From: Gilvimarinus japonicus
GTDB lineage: Bacteria; Pseudomonadota; Gammaproteobacteria; Pseudomonadales; Cellvibrionaceae
Direction of reading: 5' to 3'
NCBI RefSeq assembly: GCF_042847215.1
Contig: NZ_AP031500.1
Coordinates: 1,798,001 to 1,862,000 of the forward strand
DNA length: 64,000 nt
In this document: one piece after another, positions 43,488 through 52,071 of the stretch
How positions within the stretch are numbered: position 1 is the stretch's first letter
Layout: each line of letters opens with the position of its first letter
Position numbers and translations under genes: made by a program
The notes under the pieces: generated by a model
The model's input: the letters and a program-made list of their open reading frames with translations, nothing else
Databases searched by the model: none
What the model was told of the DNA's origin: nothing

Positions 43488-43686
43488 CGGTGGCTCTCCA
43501 TGCCAAACATGTAATTCCGGAACTCCCTCGCAACGCTTCGCCCGCGTAAACGGGTTTTACACTGAAGAATTACACAAAGAGGCTCTTAAGCAATCTGACA
43601 AGTCTAGGTTGCAAAAGATCTTGGTATCAATAAGCGCCAAAACCATAATTTTACAAACGCCATTCTAATCGGCTCGTGTTAGCTAA

Positions 43687-43896
43687 TTATTTTTTAAACA
43701 AACTTTCCGCATTCATATCCATCACCAGCTCCAGCTTCTCAATCAACCCAAACCTCGGCCCATGAATCCCCCGCTCTATATGGCTGATCGTCTCTACGGT
43801 CACGCCGGTGGCTTCGGCCAGTGCCTCTTGGCTTAACCCCAATTCCCGCCGTCTGTTGGCCACGTTCTGGCCAAACAGGGTTTTTAGATCTGACAT
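43687..43896 (-). CDS. Small XRE-family regulator
   Basis: The 69-residue protein is almost entirely one helix-turn-helix (NVANRRRELGLSQEALAEAT, then GVTVETISHIERG). It is divergent from a 61-residue gene, with a palindrome between them. It may be a second phage regulator or the control gene of a small two-gene module. Confidence 0.85.
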   Translation of the reverse strand: MSDLKTLFGQNVANRRRELGLSQEALAEATGVTVETISHIERGIHGPRFGLIEKLELVMDMNAESLFKK

Positions 43897-43955
43897 ACTT
43901 GTTATCCAACGTAAAGGTATTGGCGCTATTGTCCGCAGGCTGGTAGGTTTTCGTA

Positions 43956-43972
43956 ACGTAGTTTAACTACGT
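43956..43972. promoter_or_regulatory. Candidate operator of the small XRE regulator
   Basis: ACGTAGTT-T-AACTACGT is a perfect 8+1+8 palindrome in the 106-bp gap between two divergent genes, flanked by direct GTAACG copies. Confidence 0.6.
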
Positions 43973-44002
43973 GTAACGATGTAAAAATTAGGGATGTAGA
44001 AA

Positions 44003-44188
44003 ATGAGTGATAACAACAAACGCACGGATTATCTGTCACTGGTCGAGCAATCAGGCTGCAAGCTTGAGTTGGTGCAGAGTTTACTGGAAAGACCTGGCGA
44101 GGAGCTAACGGACGGGGCCAGGGCCGGCGCCATGGCGGTGCTTGATGATATTAATGAAGCGTTAGCCGAGCTTAAAAAGGCTTTTTAA
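44003..44188 (+). CDS. Unknown 61-residue protein divergent from XRE regulator
   Basis: A small acidic helical protein (NNKRTDYLSLVEQSGCKLEL; LDDINEALAELKKAF). ATG 44003 has only a weak AGGGATG ribosome site. Its expression is probably controlled by the divergent XRE protein. No family recognised. Confidence 0.55.
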   Translation: MSDNNKRTDYLSLVEQSGCKLELVQSLLERPGEELTDGARAGAMAVLDDINEALAELKKAF

Positions 44189-44234
44189 TGGGCCTTGATG
44201 GGTGCTTACGTTAACCGGTAAGCGCCCATCAGTT

Positions 44235-44537
44235 TTATTGTAGGGATTGGCTTAGCAATGCTTGGCGCTCGTGCGCCGGTAGGCTCTTTAAAAACTCCAG
44301 GGCAATGTTTTTGCCGTCGCGGGCGGAGGGTGACAATGTGTGCTTAAACGCGAGGGTAACCACAAAGGTGTGGCCGCATTCGGGGTCGCGGCAGCTGCAA
44401 TACAAATCGCACACCTCTTTGCTGATTTCTTTGCGCGAGTAGATCGCCGCTTTTTTATCACACGCTTTGCAAATAACCTGCAATTTACCCGCCCCCCGTT
44501 TGTGCTTATTGGTCGATTTTAACACAGCGATAATCAT
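44235..44537 (-). CDS. ogr: Ogr/Delta-type late gene activator
   Basis: P2 Ogr and P4 Delta are zinc-finger activators of late promoters. The 100-residue protein has VICKACDKKAAIYSRKEISK and, after it, CDLYCSCRDPECGHTFV and FKHTLSPS, which is the family signature. ATG 44537 is chosen; the frame extends upstream through portal-gene antisense text. It lies just downstream of the portal gene on the same strand, where an operator-like site overlaps its start. Confidence 0.88.
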   Translation of the reverse strand: MIIAVLKSTNKHKRGAGKLQVICKACDKKAAIYSRKEISKEVCDLYCSCRDPECGHTFVVTLAFKHTLSPSARDGKNIALEFLKSLPAHERQALLSQSLQ

Positions 44538-44541
44538 CAGG

Positions 44542-44556
44542 GGGTAATAATTATCC
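44542..44556 (+). promoter_or_regulatory. Operator-like site 4, between portal stop and ogr start
   Basis: GGGTAATAATTATCC, fourth copy of the dispersed dyad. It covers the portal stop codon (44551-44553) and the bases just upstream of the ogr start. Confidence 0.55.
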
Positions 44557-45603
44557 CACCGCCTCCTTAAAGTCGGGCACGCTAAAACCAATGTGCCGCT
44601 GTTTTGGCAGTACCTGGTTAAGCTGCAAAAAATCTTGCTGACGGGGCACCACCTCATTCTCATAATTGTTGCGGGTGATTTTATCCAGGTCGCCAAAGCC
44701 GCCGTTTGTCTCGGGTAAAATGCCAGCCAGCGCGCCGTTAATACGCCACATAGCTAATATATCGTTGCGGCTTATGTTTTTAATGCGCTCGAATTCGTCT
44801 TTGGTGGCCACGTCGCCAATGGGGATTATTTTAACGCTATCGGGTTTGCCGCCGGGCACGTTTAAAAACATGCTTCTAAAGTTGCCCACCCCCTTACTGC
44901 CTTTTACCGCCTCTTTTAGTGCATCTTCTTCCTCTTTGTCAAAGTCGGCGTCGGCGGTGTAAAACACGTACCCCATGTGGGCGCCGTTTAAATAGTATTT
45001 GCGCCTAAAGAGGGTGGCATCTTCATTCAGTAAAACCGACTGCATACCACCCAAATATTGCGGCGTGCCGTATATGCTTTGGCAGGGGTCGTACTCTTTA
45101 ATGTGTACCACCTCGCCGGCGGCAAATGGCACTGGGTCTTTACCCGGCACTAACATGCAATAGCGGTCACGCTCTTTCATGCGGCGCATATTCATCGCCG
45201 GCAAGTGCTCTAGCCACCACGGCTGATTAAAGCGGTTTTGCACCACTTTAAAGTAGGCGTTACCAAACACCTCAAAGTCAAACGCCGCTTTGCCTATATC
45301 GTGCCGGGTAACGGTGGGTGAGTCTTTAAGCCAGCGGCACAGCATGTTGCGCTTAAAGTAGGGGATGGTGCCGTGGTGGCCATTAGCGCGCAGCATTTTA
45401 GCCAATCCGGCTTGGCTAATAGGGGGTGTGTAGTAATCGCCGTGTGGGTCGACAAAAATGCCCAGGTAGTCGGTAATGTTGCTGGCCAGTACCGACTCTG
45501 GGTCACCAAAGCTAAACGCGGTGGGCGCGCTTTGCTGTGTGCGCTGGGGTTTGGCCGGGCGCGCAAAGTTGCCCGGCTTGCCTTTCATGCTGCCTTTTTT
45601 CAT
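44551..45603 (-). CDS. Phage portal protein (P2 gpQ-like)
   Basis: The 350-residue protein matches P2-type portals: EVFGNAYFKVVQNRFNQPWW, HIKEYDPCQSIYGTPQYLGG and AGILPETNGGFGDLDK. The portal forms the dodecameric DNA gate of the capsid. It lies directly downstream of the terminase gene, as in P2. Confidence 0.95.
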   Translation of the reverse strand: MKKGSMKGKPGNFARPAKPQRTQQSAPTAFSFGDPESVLASNITDYLGIFVDPHGDYYTPPISQAGLAKMLRANGHHGTIPYFKRNMLCRWLKDSPTVTRHDIGKAAFDFEVFGNAYFKVVQNRFNQPWWLEHLPAMNMRRMKERDRYCMLVPGKDPVPFAAGEVVHIKEYDPCQSIYGTPQYLGGMQSVLLNEDATLFRRKYYLNGAHMGYVFYTADADFDKEEEDALKEAVKGSKGVGNFRSMFLNVPGGKPDSVKIIPIGDVATKDEFERIKNISRNDILAMWRINGALAGILPETNGGFGDLDKITRNNYENEVVPRQQDFLQLNQVLPKQRHIGFSVPDFKEAVG

Positions 45604-45612
45604 GTTGCCTCG

Positions 45613-47367
45613 CTAAAATCCCACAGACGCTTTGCGGCGTTTGCCGGTTAATGGTTCGTTACTCAGTGCGTGCATAATGGCCCACGCCACATCGGCGTGG
45701 CCGGTCTCGCTGGTGCGGTCGGCCACGTAGGTAATTTGGCCGCTACCGGTGCTGGCCTGGTGTACCTGCAAAAACGCTTGGGGTATTTCTTTGTGCTCGG
45801 CATCCCACTCGATCTTGCCCGCGCTAATAACATCTATGGCCTTAAGTACCAGCCGCGTTTTACTTTCTAACCCGTAGTGAATACCCGTGGCTTGTTTAAA
45901 AAACACCTTTACTTCATCCAGTACACCAAGGCCAGGGCCGGTTACGTCAATGCCGATAAACTTAACGTTATAGCGGTGCGTTAATTCTTCTATTTTGCTG
46001 GCTTGATACTTAAACGTGCCTTTTAGGTTAAGCTTTTCTAAAATCCTGAATTTGTCGCCCGGTTTTAATGGCGGCGCTATAACGGCCACGCTTGATTTGT
46101 CGCCCACGCGGGCAGGGTCGTACCCAATCCATACCGGGTTGTTGCCGTACGGGCGCAACTCTTTGCGTTTAAAGTCTACCCAGGTAACGCTGGTGTCTAC
46201 CGCGCACCCGAGCAAGTCGGACAGGGCAAATACGCTTAAACCCGCCTCGATAAACTTGCACATAAACAAGTTTTCAAACTCGTTTTTGCTGTATTCGTCT
46301 TGCAGCTCGGCAATATCAAAAAGGTCGCACCCACCGCGCTCGGCATCTTTAACGGTAACGGCGTTGCGCCAAATCTTATCGCGGCCAACAATGCCAGCGG
46401 CCAAAGCCTCGGGGGTTAAATCAAACTTAACTTTATTTTTTAGGCGGCTGTTGTACTTCTCGCCACTCCAAATAGCGTAGGCACCGTGGGTTTTAACGCT
46501 GGGGGTACTAAAGTAGGTTTTACGCCACTTCTTTTGCGACGCCATGCCGCTGGCTAACTTGTTGAGTTTTTCAAAGTCGGGTGTCCAGAACACTTCGTCA
46601 AAGTACAGGTGGCCGTGGTAGCCCTGTGCGGTGCGGCTGTTGGTGGACACAAAACGCAGCTCGGCCCAAGGCTTGCCGTCTTTTGTTAGCTCAATGCAGT
46701 CACCGCCCTTAAGCTCCACATCAAAATACTTAAGCGCAAACTGCATAATGTACGCTTTAAATACACCCGCTTGCGCTTTGGATGCTGACAAAAATATCTG
46801 ATTGTCGCCGGTTAAAATGGCGTCCTCGAACGCCTCCCACGCAAAGTAAAAGGTAGCGCCAATTTGGCGAGATTTAAGAATAAAGCGGGTGCGGTGCTCG
46901 CGGTTGGCAAACCATAGGTGTTGGTATTCAAAGAACAGCTCGTTGCGCACCTCGGCTAATGCCTCGGCGGTTATCTCGCCCACCTCGTTTTTACTGGACG
47001 CCTTTTTACGGCGTGGATTACCGCTGCCGCCGTTAGGTTGGCTGGCTTGCGCCTTCTCTTTAGCGGCTTTGGCTTTGCGTACCTCTATACCTGCAAGCTT
47101 ATCCAGAAGGTTCGATAACTTATCTATCTCTTTAAAATCACCATCGGTTTTATCTGGTTTTTCAATTAACACAATTAACCGGCGCGAGGTGGCTTGCTCT
47201 ACCGTCTCGTGTTGCAGCATGGCATTCCAAGCGCCTTTATCGGCCCATTGGTATAGCACGCGCACAGAGTTTAGGTTTAGCTTGTCAGCAATTTCTTTAG
47301 GCGACACTTGCCGTAGCCACATAAATTTTGCGGCGTCTTTAACTTCTTGCGGGTAGGTGTTTGACAT
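45613..47367 (-). CDS. Terminase large subunit (P2 gpP-like)
   Basis: The 584-residue protein starts MSNTYPQEVKDAAKFMWLRQ, with an N-terminal helix-turn-helix (PKEIADKLNLNSVRVLYQWA). The packaging ATPase has the Walker A-like KSRQIGAT (about 208) and Walker B GHLYFDEVFW. The C-terminal nuclease has WIGYDPARVGDKSSV and FIGIDVTGPG. An upstream extension to 47475 runs into the control region and is not used. Confidence 0.95.
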   Translation of the reverse strand: MSNTYPQEVKDAAKFMWLRQVSPKEIADKLNLNSVRVLYQWADKGAWNAMLQHETVEQATSRRLIVLIEKPDKTDGDFKEIDKLSNLLDKLAGIEVRKAKAAKEKAQASQPNGGSGNPRRKKASSKNEVGEITAEALAEVRNELFFEYQHLWFANREHRTRFILKSRQIGATFYFAWEAFEDAILTGDNQIFLSASKAQAGVFKAYIMQFALKYFDVELKGGDCIELTKDGKPWAELRFVSTNSRTAQGYHGHLYFDEVFWTPDFEKLNKLASGMASQKKWRKTYFSTPSVKTHGAYAIWSGEKYNSRLKNKVKFDLTPEALAAGIVGRDKIWRNAVTVKDAERGGCDLFDIAELQDEYSKNEFENLFMCKFIEAGLSVFALSDLLGCAVDTSVTWVDFKRKELRPYGNNPVWIGYDPARVGDKSSVAVIAPPLKPGDKFRILEKLNLKGTFKYQASKIEELTHRYNVKFIGIDVTGPGLGVLDEVKVFFKQATGIHYGLESKTRLVLKAIDVISAGKIEWDAEHKEIPQAFLQVHQASTGSGQITYVADRTSETGHADVAWAIMHALSNEPLTGKRRKASVGF

Positions 47368-47565
47368 GGGGCCAGTGTAAGCGCCGGCGCGGGTTATTTT
47401 TATAGATTGTTGTTCTGAATGTTTCTGTATGGGGTTGATAAAAATAATGCGAACCAAAACCCGTTGATGCAACAAAAACTCGCCCGTATTGTGGCAACCA
47501 TCAAAGGCGCAAACGTGCCGAACAATGCAAACGAGTTGTTATTAATTTTTTTATTGGGTGAGGCA
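47368..47565. promoter_or_regulatory. Divergent late-gene control region (terminase / scaffold)
   Basis: By position the leftward and rightward late promoters lie here and Ogr would act on them. TTGTTGTT at about 47408 and AACAA-N10-TTGTT (47521-47540) are visible, but neither matches the P2 Ogr site TGTTGT-N12-ACAACA well. Confidence 0.4.
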
Positions 47566-48480
47566 ATGGCGCGAAACTTAAAAACCGGCTACATGTGTAT
47601 CGCAACATCGGGCAGCGTTGTGCACGGCGCAGAGGACGGCCGCGTTATTGAAAAAGAATGGCTAGAGCAAATGGCCGCCAACTACAACACCCGCGTATAC
47701 ACCGCGTGCATTTGGCCCGAGCACCGCCGCTATTTTAATTTTGGCACCATCTTAGCGTTAAAGGCCGAGCCGGCCACCGACCCGGAATTAAAAGGCGAGG
47801 TTCAGCTGTTTGCCATTATTGCGCCTAACAACTCCCTGATCGCCGCCAATGCCGAGGGGCAATATTGCTTTCCCTCTATCGAGGTGGGCGAAAACTACCG
47901 GGGCACCGGTACCTACTTTTTAAAGGGTTTGGGCGTTACCGACGAGCCAGCCAGCGCCGGCGTTACCGAGCTTAAATTTAGCAAAGCCGGTAAAGATCAA
48001 ACCGTGCTGGTAGTGCCTGGGCACGAATTTAACGTAAACGAACATTTAAACGCCGATACCAAGCCGAACCTTATGGATCGGATATTTGGCAAAACAAACG
48101 CAGACACGTCACCCGACGAACAACCGGAGCCGCACCCCATGGCAAAAGATAAAGCCAATACCCCCGATGAAAAAACCACCGAATTTAGCGCGTTAGTCGA
48201 TGCCATTGCCGCCAAAACCGCCGAGCAAATGGACACTAAGCTAGCCGACTTTGCCAAAGCCCACGGCTTAGTGAAACCCGCCGACGATGAAAAGGGCGGT
48301 GATGGCAAAGAGCCTGAAACGGAAAAAGAAACCGGCAAAGAGGGCGGCGATTACGCCAAGCTGCAAACCGAGCTTGACGATTTAAAAGCCGAGTTTGCCA
48401 AGCTGCAAAATACCCCCACCGGCGGCACCGATGTGCCCGAGGGTGAAGGTGGCGATGGTAGCCAGGGCCGTTGCCTGTAA
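47566..48480 (+). CDS. Capsid scaffolding protein/protease (P2 gpO-like)
   Basis: The 304-residue protein starts MARNLKTGYMCIATSGSVVH. An N-terminal protease part (ACIWPEHRRYFNFG supplies the family histidine) is followed by a charged, helical scaffold tail (EKETGKEGGDYAKLQTELDD). ATG 47566 follows GGGTGAGG. It guides assembly of the capsid protein encoded next. Confidence 0.92.
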   Translation: MARNLKTGYMCIATSGSVVHGAEDGRVIEKEWLEQMAANYNTRVYTACIWPEHRRYFNFGTILALKAEPATDPELKGEVQLFAIIAPNNSLIAANAEGQYCFPSIEVGENYRGTGTYFLKGLGVTDEPASAGVTELKFSKAGKDQTVLVVPGHEFNVNEHLNADTKPNLMDRIFGKTNADTSPDEQPEPHPMAKDKANTPDEKTTEFSALVDAIAAKTAEQMDTKLADFAKAHGLVKPADDEKGGDGKEPETEKETGKEGGDYAKLQTELDDLKAEFAKLQNTPTGGTDVPEGEGGDGSQGRCL

Positions 48481-48546
48481 CGGGCCGGCGTAAGCAACAC
48501 GATTAACCCCAGTTTTTAAACCACCAGCAAGGGCGGCATTCGCACT

Positions 48547-49584
48547 ATGAATTTTGCAACCAAGAAACTGTTTTCGGCCATGTTGGCCGCCATGGCCACC
48601 ACCTACGGTGTGGCCGATGTGTACGAACAATTTAATGTAACCCCCACTGTTGCCCAGGAGTTGCACGACGCGATCTCCGAAGAGGTGAGCTTTTTACAGC
48701 GCATTAATATTGTGCCGGTCGATGAGTTAAAAGGCCAAAAAGTATTGGGTGGTGTATCGGGTTTGTTGGGCAAACGCACCAACACCGACGATAACGACCG
48801 CGAAACCCAAGAGGTGCTAACCCTTGGCCAAAAAGACTACGAATTGTTTTTTACCGAGTACGACGTACACCTTAAGTACGCCACCATTGATAGCTGGGCC
48901 AAGTTTAAAGACTTTCAGCAGCGCTACGGCCAATGGGTGCGTAAGGCTATTGCGTTAGCGCGCATCCGTACCGGCTGGTTGGGCACCAGCGCCGCGGCCG
49001 AAACTGACCCCGGCACCAACACCATGGGCGAAGACACCAACAAGGGCTGGCTGCAACACCTGCGTGAATACAAAGCGGGTAAACAGTGGTTTGATGAAGG
49101 CGCTACCGCCGGTGAAATTCGCTTTGGTGAGGGCGGTGATTTTGTCAACCTGGACAGCGCCGTACACGCCGTAAAACAAATGATTAACCCGCTGCACCGC
49201 AGCAGTGGTGATTTGGTGGCGATTGTCGGCGAAGATTTAATAGCCGAAGAAAAAGCCGCCCTGTACAGCGCCTTGGGCCGCAAGCCCAGCGAGAAAGAGC
49301 GCATAGAGAAAGAAGTGGTAAGCAAGGTGTACGCCGGTTGCGAAGTGGTTACCGATGTACCGTTCTTCCCCGCTCGCGGCATTTTGGTGACCAGCTTGGA
49401 TAACCTGAGCATTTATTACCAAACCGATAGCTGGCGCCGCCAAGTCGTTGATAACGCTAAGCGCTCGCGCATTGAAGATTACAACAGTGTTAACGATGGC
49501 TACGTGATTGAAGACGAAGAAAAAGCCGCCGGCATCGAGTTTGACAACGTGACAATGCCAGACGGCGCGGGCGGCTGGGCATAA
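48547..49584 (+). CDS. Major capsid protein (P2 gpN-like)
   Basis: The 345-residue protein matches P2-type capsids: FNVTPTVAQELHDAISE, FLQRINIVPVDELKGQKV and VGEDLIAEEKAALYSALGRK. Position after scaffold and before small terminase is canonical. The ending DGAGGWA is short and flexible. Confidence 0.95.
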   Translation: MNFATKKLFSAMLAAMATTYGVADVYEQFNVTPTVAQELHDAISEEVSFLQRINIVPVDELKGQKVLGGVSGLLGKRTNTDDNDRETQEVLTLGQKDYELFFTEYDVHLKYATIDSWAKFKDFQQRYGQWVRKAIALARIRTGWLGTSAAAETDPGTNTMGEDTNKGWLQHLREYKAGKQWFDEGATAGEIRFGEGGDFVNLDSAVHAVKQMINPLHRSSGDLVAIVGEDLIAEEKAALYSALGRKPSEKERIEKEVVSKVYAGCEVVTDVPFFPARGILVTSLDNLSIYYQTDSWRRQVVDNAKRSRIEDYNSVNDGYVIEDEEKAAGIEFDNVTMPDGAGGWA

Positions 49585-49662
49585 CACACCCGTAACCTAA
49601 ACCCTTAAGCAACGCACCCGCCCGGCGTAACAATGCCGGGCGGCATCGATCAGGGCAAGACT

Positions 49663-50352
49663 ATGTTGATTACCAAGCTTCACCAACAACGCTGCCTGGC
49701 CAAACACCAGCGCCAGCAGGGCGCACAACAAGCGCTAGCCGGCGTGGCCAGCACCCGCCAAAAAACCGCACCAGTAGCCGACCAAGTGCAAACCGTGGTC
49801 GAGGCGCTAGGGCGCGATATTGCGCGGCTTAAAGCGGTCGAGTCGGTCGAGGCCAAAATCGTTTTAAAGCGCGAGCTGCTACCCCAGTACACGCCCATTG
49901 CCGATGGCTACCTAGAGAGCGGCGCCAACTACCAAAACCATTTACTTTTTTATTGTGCGTTGTGGTCGTTGGATGTAGACGATTTAGAAGCCGCGTTTAA
50001 GTACTTTGATAACGCCGTGGCACAGCAACAGGCTACGCCCGATAACTTTAACCGCGACATGCCTACTATTGCCGCCGAGATGATCGCCGAATGGGCCGAG
50101 CGTGAGTACAAAGCCGAGCGCAGTGCCAGCCCCTACATTGACCGCGTATGCGAGCGTTTAGACGGTGGCCAGTGGGTAGTTACCACCACCATTGTGACGG
50201 GCAAAGTGTACAAGGTAGCAGGCCTGCTATGTGAGCGCGCTGGCGAGCTTAAAGAGGCACTGGCCTTTTATGAAAAAGCGATGGCTGCTAACGAAAAAGC
50301 CGGCTGCAAAACACGCCTCGATAAACTTAAAAAACAGCTAGACGTTGCGTAA
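49663..50352 (+). CDS. Terminase small subunit (P2 gpM-like)
   Basis: The 229-residue helical protein has KRELLPQYTPIADGYLESGA and LFYCALWSLDVDDLEAAFKY, matching P2 gpM (KRELLPFW..., LMTVMLWRLDTGDI). It recognises DNA for packaging. ATG 49663 is used; ATG 49633 in the same frame is possible. Confidence 0.9.
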   Translation: MLITKLHQQRCLAKHQRQQGAQQALAGVASTRQKTAPVADQVQTVVEALGRDIARLKAVESVEAKIVLKRELLPQYTPIADGYLESGANYQNHLLFYCALWSLDVDDLEAAFKYFDNAVAQQQATPDNFNRDMPTIAAEMIAEWAEREYKAERSASPYIDRVCERLDGGQWVVTTTIVTGKVYKVAGLLCERAGELKEALAFYEKAMAANEKAGCKTRLDKLKKQLDVA

Positions 50353-50479
50353 ACGTTAACGGCTAGCAAACGACTCCCACACAACACGGACTGGCTTGCG
50401 GCGTTAGCGCCCTTGGGTTTACTGACAAAGTAAGTCAACTCCGTGTTTCTAATTTTGATTTTTTACTTTTGGAACTCGT

Positions 50480-50938
50480 ATGAGCTTTACCGGCCGCACT
50501 GAGACATTTTTGGCAAAGACCTTGGCGAACGCCAATGGGTTTTTCCCTGAGCTGTCATTGGGCGATTTTCAAAAGCAATACCGCGTGCCGGCCAACCTGG
50601 CACAGGAGACGGTCGAGCAACAACTGATTAACGCCATGGGCGAAGTTAACCAGGCGTTAGAAGAACGTGCAACGGTCTGGCAAGCCCAGGGAATGGGCAC
50701 ACTAGCCGAGCTGGCTACCGCCGAGGGTAAAACCTTGGTGGCTTTTTATTTTACCGCCGTGTACAGCCGTGCCAAAGCGTGGTTGCTGCGCGATTACCAA
50801 ACCTTTAGCCGGCGCGACGTGGCCGATGACAGCACCCAAGAGGGCGAGGATATTTACCGCGCCCTAATGGTGCGCAGTAACGCCGCCCTGCGCCGCCTAG
50901 AGGGCCGCAGCCCACACTTAACCGTGGAGTTACTGTAA
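50480..50938 (+). CDS. Head completion protein (P2 gpL-like)
   Basis: The 152-residue protein starts MSFTGRTETFLAKTL, with FPELSLGDFQKQYRVP and a conserved YSRAKAWLLRDYQTF. It completes the head at the portal vertex. The 127-bp gap before it holds an inverted pair AACACGGA/TCCGTGTT (50383-50390, 50440-50447). Its stop overlaps the next start (TAATG). Confidence 0.9.
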   Translation: MSFTGRTETFLAKTLANANGFFPELSLGDFQKQYRVPANLAQETVEQQLINAMGEVNQALEERATVWQAQGMGTLAELATAEGKTLVAFYFTAVYSRAKAWLLRDYQTFSRRDVADDSTQEGEDIYRALMVRSNAALRRLEGRSPHLTVELL

Positions 50939-51438
50939 TGGCCATAGCCAAGCTAAAAGCCCTACACGCGCATTTGGTGGCCCAGAACTTTGTGGACGAA
51001 AACCTAGTGCAAAGCTGGGCTGAAGATGCGACCGCTACACCACGCGCCCGGGAGAAGGGCAATGGTTTGCATGTATGCCGGTTTGAGTACACCGGCGTGG
51101 TGACGCTGGATGGTTTCTCGGGCTCTGAGGATTTGCTTTTGGCGGTGCTGACTACCTGGGTGATGGATAACGACCCCGACCGCGAAGGCGACAATTTAGA
51201 GCCGCCCCAAATTGATTTAATTATTCGCGACGACGGCATTGCCGATGTTGATATTAGCCTGGTGTTTATTGAGGACATAACCATTGTGCCCGACGCTAGC
51301 GGCCCGGTTACTTACCGGGGCCAGCAGTGGAGCTTGGGCCAGCCCGATATTTTTACCGCCGAAAGCGGTGCGCTAAACGATATACCAAGCCGCGATGCGG
51401 GCCGCAATGATGATGCCGACTATGCACCTGCACCATAG
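50938..51438 (+). CDS. Tail completion protein (P2 gpR-like)
   Basis: A 166-residue protein of the gpR family: KLKALHAHLV at the start, then FEYTGVVTLDGFSG, and VLTTWVMDNDPDRE. It caps the tail end that joins the head. Overlaps the next gene. Confidence 0.85.
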   Translation: MAIAKLKALHAHLVAQNFVDENLVQSWAEDATATPRAREKGNGLHVCRFEYTGVVTLDGFSGSEDLLLAVLTTWVMDNDPDREGDNLEPPQIDLIIRDDGIADVDISLVFIEDITIVPDASGPVTYRGQQWSLGQPDIFTAESGALNDIPSRDAGRNDDADYAPAP

Positions 51439-52069
51439 CGTTAGCGGCGCTAAACAAGCCGCTACGGCGGTGCGCGCACTGGCCATGCCACCGGTAGAGC
51501 GCCGGCGTTTACTGCAAAAGGTAGGGCGCACAGTACGTACGGCAACGCGCCAGCGGCTACGCAGCCAAACCGGACTAGACGGCCAGCCGTGGACACCGCG
51601 CAAGCGCCACAGTACCCGCAAAATGTTGCGCGGCATGGGTAAAACCTTGCGCATAAGACCAAGCGAGTACTCGGTAAACATTGGTCCCACAAACCCCGTA
51701 GCAGGCCGCATTGGCGGTGCGCAGCAACACGGCACTAACGAGGTGATGACCGCGCAAAAAATGCAGGCGATACACAAAAAAAGCGATGACAAGCCAGCCA
51801 CTAAACGTCAAGCCAAAGCGTTGCAGGCTGAGGGTTTTAAAATTAAAAGCCCAGGCACCCAACCCGGCAAAGGGTGGCGGCGCGCCTCGCAAGTATGGAT
51901 AAAAAATAATTTAGATCGTGCCCGCGCGGGTTTAATTTTACGGCTATTGCGCGGGGCTAAAAGTAAACAGAGTTGGGTTTTGCCGTTGCCGGCACGCACA
52001 TCGTTAGGTGCTAACCAGCAAGATATTAACAATATATCCGACATTATTTTTTCAGGCACAAGGGCATAG
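51422..52069 (+). CDS. Tail completion / virion morphogenesis protein (gpS-like)
   Basis: The 215-residue basic protein has QRLRSQTGLDGQPWTPRKR and IGPTNPVAGRIGGAQQHG, the signature of the phage virion morphogenesis family to which P2 gpS belongs. ATG 51422 lies inside the previous gene; further in-frame ATGs exist upstream. Confidence 0.85.
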   Translation: MHLHHSVSGAKQAATAVRALAMPPVERRRLLQKVGRTVRTATRQRLRSQTGLDGQPWTPRKRHSTRKMLRGMGKTLRIRPSEYSVNIGPTNPVAGRIGGAQQHGTNEVMTAQKMQAIHKKSDDKPATKRQAKALQAEGFKIKSPGTQPGKGWRRASQVWIKNNLDRARAGLILRLLRGAKSKQSWVLPLPARTSLGANQQDINNISDIIFSGTRA

Positions 52070-52071
52070 TT

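Noticed and set aside
43444..43668. Possible small gene after the 107-residue membrane protein
   Set aside because: It overlaps the end of the previous gene, has no ribosome site and mixed composition; no family pattern is visible.
42274..43686. Integron-cassette origin of the AT-rich genes, suggested by TCTAACAAGCCG after 42273 and GTTAG near 43132 and 43676
   Set aside because: The right-hand cores (GTTAATT, GTTAGTT, GTTAGCT) do not fit GTTRRRY, and no paired L/R hairpin of an attC site could be built between the genes.
47368..47565. Classic P2 Ogr binding site TGTTGT-N12-ACAACA
   Set aside because: Only half-sites with wrong spacing or orientation were found; reported as a control region only.
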